Shown here: positions 1-11,400 of the stretch, piece after piece
Numbering within the stretch: the first letter of the stretch is position 1
Layout of the letters: every line of letters begins with the position of its first letter
NCBI GenBank assembly: GCA_012064415.1
Contig: SSNU01000036.1
Coordinates: forward strand, 9,509 to 73,508
Origin: Gyrodactylus bullatarudis
Taxonomy: Eukaryota > Platyhelminthes > Monogenea > Gyrodactylidea > Gyrodactylidae
Direction: 5' to 3'
Length of the DNA stretch: 64,000 nucleotides
The notes under the pieces: generated by a model
The model's input: the letters and a program-made list of their open reading frames with translations, nothing else
Databases searched by the model: none
Told to the model about the DNA's origin: nothing
Program-made: the position numbers and the translations under genes

Positions 1-60
1 CTGAAGAAGGCGTGTGAAGACAATCACCGTCGAAACGTTTGGATGACCATGGCTGAGAAT
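1..60 (+). ncRNA. Hammerhead-ribozyme-like core of a retroelement end
   Basis: The window opens with CTGAAGA (fits the hammerhead core CUGANGA), followed after a foldable stretch by GAAAC at 32-36. Between them GGCG pairs with CGTC (one wobble) and GTG with CAC, giving a stem II of about seven pairs with one bulged base. Hammerhead motifs of this kind are known in the terminal regions of Penelope-like elements. A related minus-strand copy lies at 11246-11271. The element is cut by the window edge, so helices I and III cannot be judged. Confidence 0.45.
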
Positions 61-160
61 TCCAATATTGACCTAAGTTTTAATAAATTTTATTATAAAA
101 CTAATTTTAGATCATTTTTCTCTGATTCTGAATAAATGTTTTAGTTTTTATATATTTGTT

Positions 161-1443
161 ACGTTCAAAGTGGAAACTCGGTGCACACTAAACTATTCAC
201 ACTTGATTAAATTTCAAGTTTTCGACCACAACGTATTTGTCTCATGTAAATCACAGGTTTGAAGTTGAGAAACCCTTTTTATAAGTCAAAAAGGTGCAGG
301 CTTCACACTTGATATAGTTTCAAGTTTTCAAACTTCAAATGGCTCATACATACGCATCTCTGGGATGCCATTGGTCAGAAGTTGACAAACCTCTTCCCAG
401 GTCCAGCCTATGAGAAACGGGGGATTTTATAATTTGGACATGATCATTAGTTGGAGTCATTCTATCATTATGTCTATTCGCGAGCAGTTCAACATAGCCC
501 TCCGCAGACTAGAAAAAAGCCAAAATTCCTTAAGGCTCAACGATATGGAGTATTGTAATCTAATCAATAAAGTCAAGGCATCAAAACAGCCATTGAAAGA
601 AGATAAGAACCTCTATAAGATAGCAAAGAAGTACGATCTTCAAGTAATTGACGGAGAAGAGTGCGTTATTAAAAAGAGAGAGTCACTAGATGAAAACCTT
701 CTTGTCCTTGTGAGGGATCATGAAATCTTTGACATAGTTGATTTTAAACACAAGAGTCGTCTCAATAATATGAAGGTCAATATATCCCAAAGATATTATA
801 ACATATCCAAGGAAGTAATCGGTATTTATCTTGATCTTTGTGAAGATTGTGCAAAAAATAAGACAACCAAAAAGAAGGGTCTGGTCACCAATCCTATCAT
901 CACGCAGCGATGAAAGAGCTCAGATGGACTTAATTGATCTCCAGTCCAAGCCTAATGGGGAATTCAAATTCATACTTGTTGTTCAGGATCACCTAACCAA
1001 ATTCGTGACACTTAGAGCTCTCAAAAATGGAAGCTCTGTTGAGGTGTCTGAGAAACTCATTGAAATATTTCTGCACGAATATTACGGTCTGACAATGGTC
1101 GGGAAATCAAAAACAAGATAGTCCGAGGACTGAAAAACTTCTGGCCCAATATGGTCTTTTGTCATGGTAATGCTGAGGTGTGATTGTGCCACAGGATGCA
1201 TGACAAATAGGTGTAAATGCAGAAGAAATAAAATTCTTTGCAATTCTACGTGCCATAAAAGTTTTTCATGCAATAATAAATAAACTAAAATTATTTTCTA
1301 AATTTTCTTGAATTTCATTCCTTAATTCATTAAAACAGATAAAATTTATCTCCCGACTATTCAGTGTACACATTGTACGTTTAGTCATTATGTCCAAAGT
1401 GTACACCATCAACCGTCCAACACCGAGTTTCCACGTTTAATGT
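161..1443 (+). mobile_element. Decayed Ginger-like DNA transposon (tentative limits)
   Basis: An integrase-type pseudogene sits between short inverted repeats: GTGGAAACTCGGTG near 170-183 and its reverse complement near 1421-1434. Integrase-like transposases with a C-terminal cysteine-rich tail are typical of Ginger/KRBA2-type elements. The inverted match is only 14 bp, so the outer borders are uncertain. The flanks 190-410 and 1330-1640 contain short direct and inverted repeats (for example ACTTGAT...TTTCAAGTTTTC near 200 and 305) and no gene. Confidence 0.4.
440..1283 (+). pseudogene. Integrase-like transposase (KRBA2/Ginger type), frameshifted
   Basis: Reading-frame pieces in order match this integrase family. 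The N-terminal part (about 440-913) has His residues in DHEIF and FKHK and a CEDC pair, like the HHCC zinc-binding motif. A second frame (about 905-1080) carries the core strand QMDLIDLQS and KFILVVQDHLTKF with the first catalytic Asp. A third frame (about 1088-1183) carries SDNGREIKNK with the second Asp and NFWPNMVFCHGNAEV. A fourth piece (1185-1283) is a Cys-rich tail (CKCRRNKILCNSTCH). At least two frameshifts and a deletion between core and tail, which removes the region of the catalytic Glu, show it is dead. No nearby cellular gene depends on it. Confidence 0.72.
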
Positions 1444-2115
1444 AGAAATTAAAACAGTGTATATGTTACAGTGAAAATGGGAAATCAGAGGGTGGACAGA
1501 AATCACTAGTGAAAGTTGGAAACCAGTGAAAACTCAGTGAAAATGGGAAATAAATTAAATTTTTCCGATTTTCACTGGTTTTTCCCTGAAATCATATATC
1601 AAGTGTATTATCTATTTCAGATATATGCGTGAATAGTTTATTCATGTCATAGACTGTGTATTACATGTACAAGGGGGATCAAGTATTCTATGATCAACTC
1701 AAACACCAAAAATGATATTGGAAATTTTGAAAATCCCTTACTCTATTTTGTTAGCCAAGCTTCAAAGTGTACGATTTTTCATATTTCAGAATGCAAGGTT
1801 TCATCGATAAAAAAGATATATTTTTTTCCAGTTGATAACATCTTTTAGGCATGTGTGTGGTACATTGATTGTGGTTTTTCATGTTTTTCGATTTAATATT
1901 ATTATTAACATTGGACCAAAATAAGGGTTGTTATAATAATTCGACATTGAGATGAGTATTAAATACAGTAATGAAGGGTTGGATTCGATATTTATCATCT
2001 CTCTATCACAAATAGAAATACAATAACACGTAAAAGATCTTGATGCAGCTGAAGAGCTCAACAACAAGACCAACACAAAAATTTCATATGTATATATATT
2101 ATTTACACTTATATT
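1444..2115. other. Gene-free stretch downstream of DBF4
   Basis: No supported gene. Near 1524-1590 there is a small inverted repeat (CCAGTGAAAA against TTTTCACTGG) and repeated GTGAAAATGGGAAA-type words, probably the decayed end of the neighbouring transposon. Short open frames here have no recognisable similarity. Confidence 0.5.
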
Positions 2116-2121
2116 TTTATT
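2116..2121 (-). promoter_or_regulatory. Candidate polyadenylation signal of DBF4
   Basis: TTTATT on the plus strand reads AATAAA on the minus strand, about 65 bases downstream of the DBF4 stop codon at 2185-2187. Confidence 0.5.
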
Positions 2122-2184
2122 ATGGATGGGGGATAATAATTTCTAAAAAGAATCTGTAAGGTAGTGAATAGAGATATGGAAAGT

Positions 2185-5100
2185 CTATCTTCGCGGACGT
2201 TTGGCTAACGGAGTACTGCAAAATAGTTCTTTTCTTGGATTAGAAACGCGTGGAGGATTCATTACGGAAACATCCATAGCCTAAGAATGAATAAAAAGGA
2301 GGAATTAGAATTTCTAAAGGTTTTGACAAAACTTACTTTCTCTTGGAAATAAGATAGATTTGGTGATTCAATGTCCTCTGTCTCAAAATTTGGTCGTTTA
2401 CGTCGTAGAATTAGTTTCGGGATTGCTCGACTATTTCCCTGCGAGTCGTTGTTGATGACATCGGCTAATTGCCATAAATCTCCTGACTTGTGATGAAGAA
2501 TGAAGCTGGATCTGGACCTTTCGAGTTGACTGATGGATGATATCCTTGAGATGGAATTGAACGAGTTATGTACGAATGAAGAAGGATTCAGGTTTGAAGC
2601 ATCTTGCATACTATTCTGATCCAAAAGCCCGAGAGGATCACGAACAGATGGTTCCTATAAAATAATAATAAATCATTTGGAATTCTAAAGATGTTATCTA
2701 TTTAATCTATATAATCTATTATACTACTACCCAACCGATTTTAATGAAATTTTAACCAGTGATAAATTACCCCACAGACCATGTTCGTAGCCAAAAAAAT
2801 CTTTAGATTTCGCTTTAGTTGAGCCGTAATCTCGATCAGAACTGAAAAAAAGTGTCTGACCAATCAGAAGGCTCTATTTTTTTCGTTCTTAAATGTTAAC
2901 ACGTGAGCTTGCTTCTCATTGGCCCAATTTTAGTATGCATTTCATAATCGTTCTTTTCATTGATAAACTAAAGCTTAATTGTCAATATCAAATTCTCAAT
3001 TCCTATTGGTTATTTCTTCAGTACATTAGAAAAAGTTCATCTAAATATCGATAGGTTGCTTGAAGTGGTTTCTCAAGCCTCCTAATAAATCTTTGAAACA
3101 AAAATATTTCTTCTTCAATTTTAGATGACTCTGCATGGCTATTTCGGATCAGCTAGTTTCATTTATTTTTTACCTTGAATGATATTTCAATAGATAGTTG
3201 TTTTGAGCTTTGATCCTTTTGATCGATATGTAGGGAATTGCAGAGAATTGAAACAGGTTTCGGTACTTCTTCGATAAGAATTGGCTTTTGATGAGATGGT
3301 TTATAGACGCCAATACGATCCAAGCCTCCAGGTGAGTACAAGGCCTTTACACTAAGACTAATACTCTCTCTGGCAACTTTGGCAGCATTCCTCTTCGGAT
3401 AAACTTTAATGTTTGCTTATGAAAGGAAGAAAATTAATTAATTCTCGATTATCACCTTGAACGTAAAAATGAAAAGTCTAAGTTTCAAAACCTTAATCCT
3501 TTCTGGTCTGAATCTATTAAATGAATTAAATAGTATTTTGCTTACATCACAAGTAATCTCAGGAATAACTAAATGAATAAATTCAAGTAAAAAGATGCCA
3601 GGATTTTTCTCACAGATAAAGCCTTCATTTCGGACATACTCATACATGCCAAATATATAGGTTTTTTAGAATTAAATTTTTCAAAAAATTAAAAACAATG
3701 TCAACCTATATATTTGGCATGTATCACACTGAAGGCTGTCCGAAATAAAGGCCTTATCTATGAGAAATATCCTCACATTTTTTTACTTAAAATCTCATGA
3801 CATCGATGTTCCAGCTCAAAACCAATTTTTAAAAACATCTATGTGAGAAGAAATCAATTTAGTCAATTCTAAAGATTTAAGTTTACAAGTTCCCTGTTTT
3901 GGCCCTTGAAAGGGTTAAGATGAAAGTAGACCAATCTCCAGACTCTAGATAAAGATGAATCAATTTTTGAATAAGAGACCCTATTGGAAATGTAAAAGAG
4001 CATTTCAATGAAATCTCACAAATTTGAATATTTTCTTTTTCCTCTTCGAAAGATGTGTGTCTCTCTTCAATTTCGACTTCCAATGGTTTGAACTGATCGT
4101 TTGCATTAGTTTTGCATAAGGAATCTTCGGTTTTATCCATAAAACTAATCAGATTTCCATGGTACACCTCACCAGCTGATGCCTCGAGATGCTTAGACTT
4201 CATGAAGGATGTTGGCGACGAGAGGGTCGGAGGAAGAAGATTCTCACTGGCCCTGGTGACATTTTGAACTGACTGAATTTGGCTATCAGACAACTCATAG
4301 ACCTGATCGCTCAGTAATGGGGGAGACTCTGCGAGTGAAGAATTTTTGAGTTGGTCGTCATGACAATTTTTCGCGATGCTATCCACTTCAAAATTGACGC
4401 CAAGAAATATGTTTGTCTAGAAGAATATAAATCAGTCTCTCATATAGCAACCAAAAGAGGTTGAATGAACCTTGACCTACAATGAGGTCACAGGGGGAAG
4501 AGAATAAAATATTTAAATCTCACTTTAAGTTCATTTTCCAGGCCAAGGTTGGATGGAATATGGGGTTTTTCACAATTCGAGCAAGTCTTGTAATAAACCG
4601 GTAGGACTGGGGATAGAATGCCGTTTGTATTACTGATTGTCTGTGATTTATCCTTGGAGATATCTGCGAGGGAAACAAGTGGGTATGGATGCGAATCTTT
4701 GCGACAAGAGCACAGAAGCCGAGTATTTTCTGTAAAATGAAAATATGTGTATTAGAGAAGGCCAAATTTTTCAACTTTTCCCAGCCTAATTTATCTCATT
4801 TTAACCAAGATGATGGAAAACTGAGCATTTTTCCTATGAAACCATACGTTTTTTTGTTCTGATATACAAAATCTCGATGGAAATTTTTTGAATTGTTTCT
4901 GCAACATTTTGAATAAAAATAGGGCTTAATTGAGTCTTTTTTACTCTAAAGTCCTAGGAAAATAGGATGATTTTAGGGAAAATGGGATTTTTGTATATCA
5001 GAACATGAAAATTCTTCATTTTGATTTTCAAAAATGTGTTTTCCTCGGTGAAAACATCAATTCTTGATCAAGGCATGGAACATTGTTCGGGGAAAATAAA

Positions 5101-6496
5101 ATTTTGTATTACCCTATATTTTTATGTCTTTTCAATATCTACACTTGGGATTGAATACTTACTAGAATTAACATCACTTTTGTCTGTTATTTTAACATTA
5201 CTCGTGTTGTTATTATTATTCAAATCTTTTGGAGTATGGCTGACTTGGAGGCTAAGAGTTTGGGAGAATTCTTCAAATGTTTTCACCTTTTTAAGGACAT
5301 CGTCCAAGAGTCTAAAATTTTCCCGATTCGATGCAAAATCTTGATGATCTTTGGAATTAAGATGAGCCAAAAGGTTCTTAAAACTCGTAGAACAACATTC
5401 GCAGAAACCAGAGGGCTCTTCAACTTGATCACTAGGAAGAGATGAATAAAGATTAAAGCAAAGAAAATTAGTATATCTATCAAACTGCTACCAACTCTTT
5501 GCGTTTCTTGGATGAATTCCTTCTCTTTTTTATCGAGTTTTGTTTAATCTTGGGTTCGGATTTGGTCTTGACCAGTTGATTATCATGAAGTTTAGGATTA
5601 TTATCATGAGCCAAGTTATCTGGCTTATCTGGTAAAGGATCTAGATTGGGACAAATTTCAATTTGTGATTTTTTTGACTTTGGAAATATGGAGTTGGGAA
5701 ATATGTAAGGAAGGTAGTTAGTTTGCTCGAGAAATACTGGTCTATACTTTTTGCCAATATCAACTATTTTTATGCACGGTCGCTGGAGTTGACGAACTAG
5801 ACATGAAAGGAAGAATTATTTATATAGATCGATAAGTATCTTATAAGATGTAATGTAAAATGAATAAATGCTAGCTTACCACCGGTTAATCTATCCTTCT
5901 CAGGATCGCGTAGGTCTTCATCAAAGTCCTCACTTAGCTCGTTGTCAACGTTGAGTCTAGCTCGATACTGAATAGGCAAGTTTTCAATCCAATTGAGGAA
6001 CACTAAAATATAAATAAGGGATTCAAAAATTTACTTTCCACTGAGACAATTTTAATCCCAATCATTCGAGCCTTTACCAGTAGATCTTTACTTTCCTGCA
6101 TCAGAAGAGACTTGTTAGCAGCTTCCTTAGAATTTACGCTGCTATTGCTTCTATTTAGAGCCATTAACATAGCCTGACCACGTGATAAAGAGGGTTTATT
6201 CAAACTGTCATTAGCTTTATCTGTTGGACAGACTTTCTGAGTAGAATCAGACTCTATTTTCTGAGGTATTTTATTAGTAGGTCTATTTGTGATAATAAAA
6301 TCGATATTTTTGTTAAAAAATTCTACTAGATTCTGAATGTAAAATAAACCAAAGTAATTCTCACAGCTTTAAGTTTATGAATCAATAACTCAATTTTGAC
6401 AGGATATGTAGTTCCAGTATCACAGTGAATGTATATATTCTTTCCGACAAGTAGACCACCAGTAAACTGCGATTTACTCTGCGGTGTTGACATCAT
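2185..6496 (-). CDS. DBF4: DBF4-type regulatory subunit of CDC7 kinase, ten exons
   Basis: Exons: 6496-6365, 6332-6035, 6002-5880, 5796-5496, 5431-5163, 4729-4524, 4416-4020, 3415-3174, 2654-2337, 2280-2185. Phases chain without a break to 2382 nt (793 residues). DBF4 binds and activates CDC7, which phosphorylates MCM at replication origins. Seen in order: an N-terminal BRCT-like motif N (GGLLVGKNIYI, LVEFFNKNIDFIITNRP, MIGIKIVSVE); motif M (RPCIKIVDIGKKYRPVF, YLPYIFPNSIFPKS); and the motif C zinc finger (SGFCECC...LLAHL...DHQDFA) with its Cys2-His2 residues. The remaining 400 or so residues are polar and unrecognised, ending in KRPRR. Introns 1 and 2 are 32 bp each. Intron 5 holds a dispersed repeat and intron 7 a foldback element. 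The exon 4 donor (GTTGGT) is unusual but is the one that keeps phase with the zinc finger. Confidence 0.9.
3581..3790. repeat. Foldback (hairpin) repeat B, in DBF4 intron 7
   Basis: Arms of about 80 bp (3581-3660 and 3704-3790) are inverted copies sharing TATATATTTGGCATGTAT and the stretch around CCGAAATAAAGGCCTTATC, with a loop of about 43 bp. A single-arm relative lies at about 7896-7990. The shape suggests a small MITE-like element. Confidence 0.75.
4785..5058 (-). repeat. Dispersed repeat D, in DBF4 intron 5
   Basis: Reverse-complement relative of 37937-38300, with long near-identical runs (CGAGGAAAACACATTTTTG, GTTCTGATATACAAAAATC, AAGCCCTATTTTTATTC). This copy lacks the internal motif-C segment of the 37.9-kb copy. 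GTTCTGATATACAAAA and its inverse occur near both ends, so it may be a small terminal-inverted-repeat element. Confidence 0.7.
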
Positions 6497-6628
6497 TTAG
6501 AAAAAAAATTTTATTTGAACATGATTACGAGAAAAACAAATTTCAAATTTCAGCAAGTATCGGTTTTTTCAATTTGTTGGCAGTATTTCAAATTAGAAAA
6601 TTTAAAATTTTTCATTTCAGAAAACAGT
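6497..6628. promoter_or_regulatory. Divergent promoter region, DBF4 / small membrane protein
   Basis: The 132 bp between two start codons pointing away from each other must contain promoter elements for both genes or at least part of them. It ends in a pyrimidine-rich stretch and TTTCAG, an acceptor-like site 8 bases before the plus-strand ATG. No clear TATA box can be singled out in such AT-rich DNA. Confidence 0.4.
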
Positions 6629-6868
6629 ATGTATGAGGAGACATCTGCTCAGAGATCTGATGGTCTCATAAGAATTGACAAATTTACATCAATTTCAATA
6701 AAAATGATTAACATCATCTGTTCTCTCATTGTAGGGGCCTTAGCTCTACAGTTTTTCATAGAGGATTTAATTATTCGACTCGTGTTTGGAGGCAAAGGGA
6801 ACAAATGTTCTTTCGATTATGTGCCATCAGAATTCAACTTTCAACGACCAGATAAAATCTACTCCTAG
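6629..6868 (+). CDS. Small single-pass membrane protein, 79 residues, unrecognised
   Basis: I do not recognise the family. The start chosen is the ATG at 6629, directly after a strong acceptor-like TTTCATTTCAG, because the longer open frame from 6515 runs through intron-like sequence. The protein begins with a polar segment (MYEETSAQRSDGL), has one hydrophobic helix around residues 24-43 (MINIICSLIVGALALQFFI), and ends in a polar tail with two phenylalanines (FDYVPSEFNF). A polyadenylation signal follows at 6972. Head-to-head placement with DBF4 and tail-to-tail placement with DIP2 support a real gene, but coding status rests on context and composition only. Confidence 0.5.
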   Translation: MYEETSAQRSDGLIRIDKFTSISIKMINIICSLIVGALALQFFIEDLIIRLVFGGKGNKCSFDYVPSEFNFQRPDKIYS

Positions 6869-6944
6869 ACATGGATATACTTTTATGAACTTGTTTATTG
6901 TATAAAGATCAGAGAAAAGGAAGATTATGTGATGGTCAAAAGGT

Positions 6945-6977
6945 TTTATTTTTATATAATAATCAAACTCAAATAAA
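6945..6977. promoter_or_regulatory. Facing polyadenylation signals
   Basis: TTTATT at 6945-6950 reads AATAAA on the minus strand, about 215 bases past the DIP2 stop. AATAAA at 6972-6977 lies about 100 bases past the stop of the small membrane-protein gene. The two 3' ends probably overlap. Confidence 0.45.
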
Positions 6978-7165
6978 AATGTTCTTTTTTGCATTTCAAA
7001 TTTTGTTTTTCATGTCATTTTCATTTCTTCTCCTAATAGTCAATTCAATGAAATAGAACATTCAAAATAATGAAGACACACGGATCCAGGCTGTAAAGAT
7101 AATACACGGAATTTTTTTTATGATCTTCTGTGAGATGTTGATTATGTACAAAGATTCTCTATTCT

Positions 7166-8447
7166 TCACATGTTGTATGAAACATAAATTGGATCCAAAT
7201 TATCTGAGACAAAACGATCTCTGAGAAGAATACGTTGCTTATCACCTTGGTGGGAAATGGGTATTGTTCCAGGATCTACAATCACGACAACTCCGACAAT
7301 TAATTGGTGTTCATCAACGACTCGTGAGACAATTGGATGAATAAGATCCAAAGCTTCATATTCATGACCCACTAGTTCAGCCACGACAACCAAAAGATTT
7401 GACCAGGTGAAGACAGCTCTGAAACAAATTATTTGTTTATTAATCAATGAATTTCGGTAAATTCAATCATAAATCAAGTCTATGGAGTTAAAGAGAATTT
7501 TTTGGAAAATAGTATAAAGAAGAATGCCCACTTTTACAATTTTAGGGGAAGGGAATTTTAAAAAGCGCTCCTTGAGATTAGACTGAGGAGAGATTCACAG
7601 AATATTCTTTTGTTTGTTACAAATCTCTCTCAAGAATTGGAGTACCTCTTTTCAACTTTTCGACTCAATCAACTCAAAGCTATATAGATGAACTTGAGTG
7701 AATTGAAAATGCAAACAAAAATAGTCTGATTTAGGGTATGAGAATGACTTTTAATATCATCAGTCAGTTGTGCAAACGGTTAGAGCATTTATTTTTACCA
7801 TTCCACATTAAGTACTCGACAGACAATGCAAATGCCCTCCAACCCTGATCATTATGAGAGCCAATCAGATTTATTTATATTTTTCTTTGTTTTTACTATA
7901 TATTTGGCATGTAAGAGGCTGAAGAGTATGCCTGAAATAAAGCGCTTATTCCTCAAAAATTTTCTCGGCATCCTTTCTTATTTATTTAAAAATAGTCTGG
8001 TTGTTTTGCTATTATTCGTATACCACACACTATAGGACCAAAAGATGTCTTTTTAGCTGTTTTCAAGATTTTTTATCAGATGAGTAGAAAATTTTACACT
8101 GTACAACATAAAAACTATTCAAACTATCTAAATTTTATCATTTCTCATTGTAGTAAAATTCATTGAAAAATCTTTGGGCACGTTCGAAATTCTCATTTTA
8201 GATCAAGATTTTGCATATTAGAACAAACTGACATCAGGAAAAAATGTTTAGTTTTCGATCATCTCTAAAAATAGATTTACGCTAGGAATGTTGAAGAGTT
8301 TGGCTTATTTTTATTCCACTTACGACTGACAAATTTTCCGATGAGATTTCAGTACCGTTATTTCAATATCGATAGGATGATAACGCATTCCACGAAGAAT
8401 AATGGCTTCCTCCAGACTACCCACGATAAATAAGGCGTCATGCGCAT
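7166..8447 (-). CDS. DIP2: DIP2 exons 22-23: C-terminal end
   Basis: Exons 8447-8324 and 7418-7166. Exon 22 encodes AHDALFIVGSLEEAIILRG and MRYHPIDIEITV. Exon 23 encodes AVFTWSNLLVVVAELVGHE, DEHQLIVGVVVIVDPG and the end LDPIYVSYNM, all typical of the DIP2 C-terminus. The 905-bp intron between them contains repeats B, C and D. Confidence 0.93.
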
Positions 8448-11400
8448 CTATGGAAAGAATAAAAATATATTCATTAAAATTTAAATTTTTCATTGATTTG
8501 GAAAAAAATTAATTCCCATGGATGATTTCCTGATCCATCTCTTTGATATGAAGGAGAGTATGTGATTACTAAATATTGAAGTTAAAATTAATCTTCAATA
8601 TACGATTTGTAAAAGGTCTTTGCAAGAAATTTAAATATATTTTTAATGCTATACATTTAACCCTCAAAGTGTCCCACTTATTATTTATTTCTAGATTTTT
8701 TCATTTGAAATAATTAATAAGCATATTATGATTATCTGGTACAAATGATAATAAATATGAACAGATGCAGGCGATGTTTTTATCTTTGAAGTTAGAGAAG
8801 TTAATCTGAAATCTCGTACGAAGGGGTAGAAGAACATTGAGCAGTATGGAGTATCCTCTTGTTGAACGCAAGTTGTATTGAGCATTCGGTTGAGGAGCAT
8901 ATTTAGAGTAAAGGAAAGCTGAGGCTGAGATGCGTATAAGCCAGAGAGGAAAAGCTTTTGCACGATCAAGTAAGTCTTTATAGGGTAGAGGACCAAAGCA
9001 GGATCTGACGTAGATGAATTGAATGCGTTCCAACTTTTGTGATGTTCCGACAGGGATATCGCAGAGAATTCCTGATCCATAATCAAGATAAGGGAGTATT
9101 AATGCTTTTAAAAGTGAAATCCTCAAATCTGGGTTTATGACAAATCTCTTGATAAAGTAACTTTTACATCTTGTCTTCTTGAGGATTTCAATAGCATGAA
9201 TGTTTGTGTTAAGATGGTTATCATATGAAATACCAAGGTCATTAATGACTGTGACTGTTTCATACGGCAATGTTTGGTCAAGAGGTGGACAGCCTTTAGG
9301 GGCCATGATTTTAGTTTTGGCTTGGTTGATTTTAAGACCTATCTTCCAAAGTAAATTTGCTATGTGGGAGATCTCCTCGAGAATTGAATTATAGCCATTT
9401 TGAAGCGATATCAGTATTTTGATGTCATCGGCATATTTGATATGAGGGGTTGAAGGTACAATACTCGAGAATATCAGGTTAAAGATAAATGGTCCAATAT
9501 CATTTTATTAACTCATTACTATTCATATAAGCCTCAGAAAATACTTTGATTACCACTCATTGGATAGGAAATTTATTAATCTCCTGGAATACGCAGAGAT
9601 CTTGGCTCTCATTTGTTAAGTTAGTGCTATACTAATTTAAAGAGAGTTGATTTTTTTTCAAAAAATTAATTTTTGTTTAAAACGTTTTTTTGAAAACCTT
9701 GAATGCTATTTCAGATCTAGACATTTTTTTCATTCCCAGAGAATTATGGTTATTTTCAGAATTTTCAATTATAATAGAAATGCTCCATAGAACATAATTA
9801 TGAGCATAGTAAAACAGATGGAAGTTGAAAGATTTTTTGATACAGAGGAAAATTTTTTAGATCGTTGCCATGTAACCAAATGATGTTGATGCTTGAAGAG
9901 TTGATGATAGGATTATTTATTAAATAAGTAGCCAATGTATGTAATATATTTTATAATTACTGAATTAATTATCGAGAGTTGATGAGTTATCTCGATAGAC
10001 CAGAATATTTTACTATTTCTTTCATAATTTGTAAATTATTATCTTTAATGAATTCTTAACTTATATCCTTTTTAAAGTATTGCCACTGATGATGCTTTAT
10101 GAAATGTACATAAAGACTAGAATAATTGAAATTAAAGTATATATTTAGGAATGGATCACTTGAATCATAAAAACAAAAATTTTCAATCGACGTGAAAATT
10201 TCAAAAATGTTAGAGAATATCAAATCCAAAATAAAAAAAATTTATAGACTCGTTTACAAGTTTGAAAAACACACCATCTGATTCAGGATAGAATTCTCTA
10301 CGAATTAAATTTTGGAATTTTTCTTCGATCTTTCAAAACTTTTCCGCTGTTTAAGTTCAAAGTTTCGAATATTGAAAAAAACCCAAAAATCTTTAACTCT
10401 AAGGCCGGATTTTGTACCAGATAACCTCATGTTACAGGTATCGTAAATAGCTTTCAAACTATCGATAAAACTCTTAGGAAAAAGTAATTTCCTGTCAAAA
10501 TGTTAACCGCAAAACATTCAAAACGTTCATCACTGTTGTGTATTTTTGGTGACGATATATCAAGTCACTGAAATATACACTCGTTTTTTTTGATTTTCTT
10601 CATGAGTTTAGAAATCAACAATGATTTATAGATAACTTTGGATAGATGTTTCCATAATAGGAACATGTTTCATTGGGAATTGTTCTAAAAATTTTCAGAT
10701 GAGAAAATTCCCTCTCTTTTTCGTTGAGTTCAAGATTTCTTCAAGGAATAAATACATTTTGGAATATGTCCACCATGATACATTTATCGGAGGGAGATTA
10801 ACAAGTTGAATTGGAACTTGTAGATTTTAGTTGTCCTGATAACAAAATGTTATAAGAGGCGAAGGTGGGGAGGGGGAGAAAGATAGACTGGATGAAACTT
10901 GTAAATTATAAAAAATGTCAATCAAATCTCAAAATATATGTTGTGCACACCAATCTATTTATAGAAATTATATCCAGTTTTTTTTCATTTTAACAGAAAA
11001 ATTCATCAGCTGCTTTTATCCCTAGGATGATGAAGATTTACCAAGATTGAACAAAATTTTCTCAACAACAAATCAATATTGCCTCGAGAGATAAAAAGTT
11101 AAATTTTAATTTTTAACTGTTAAAAATTAAAAACCTCTCAGTAATCAGAATCATCATGATTAAATGAAAATTTATATTTCTCTAATAAATTATAATTATA
11201 ATTAAAGGGCAGATACAAAAATAACCCACATTAATCATCAAAACGTTTCAACGGTGGTACGCCTTCTTCAGTGGTACGACAAGCTCATCAAACAGAAAAT
11301 ACTATTCATGTAATTTCAAAATCCAAAAATGAATAAAATTGACTTTTGAATTAACTACATTCTCTTGGCTTTAAACTCTTGTTTTATAAGCTTGATTTGT

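Noticed and set aside
3438..3647. Extra DBF4 exon at about 3450-3510
   Set aside because: An acceptor and donor can be found, but the frame required to join exon 8 contains stops, while direct splicing of exon 7 to exon 8 keeps phase.
5021..5445. Plus-strand ORFs at 5021-5344 and 5236-5445
   Set aside because: They lie antisense to DBF4 exon 5 with its zinc finger, which explains the open frame.
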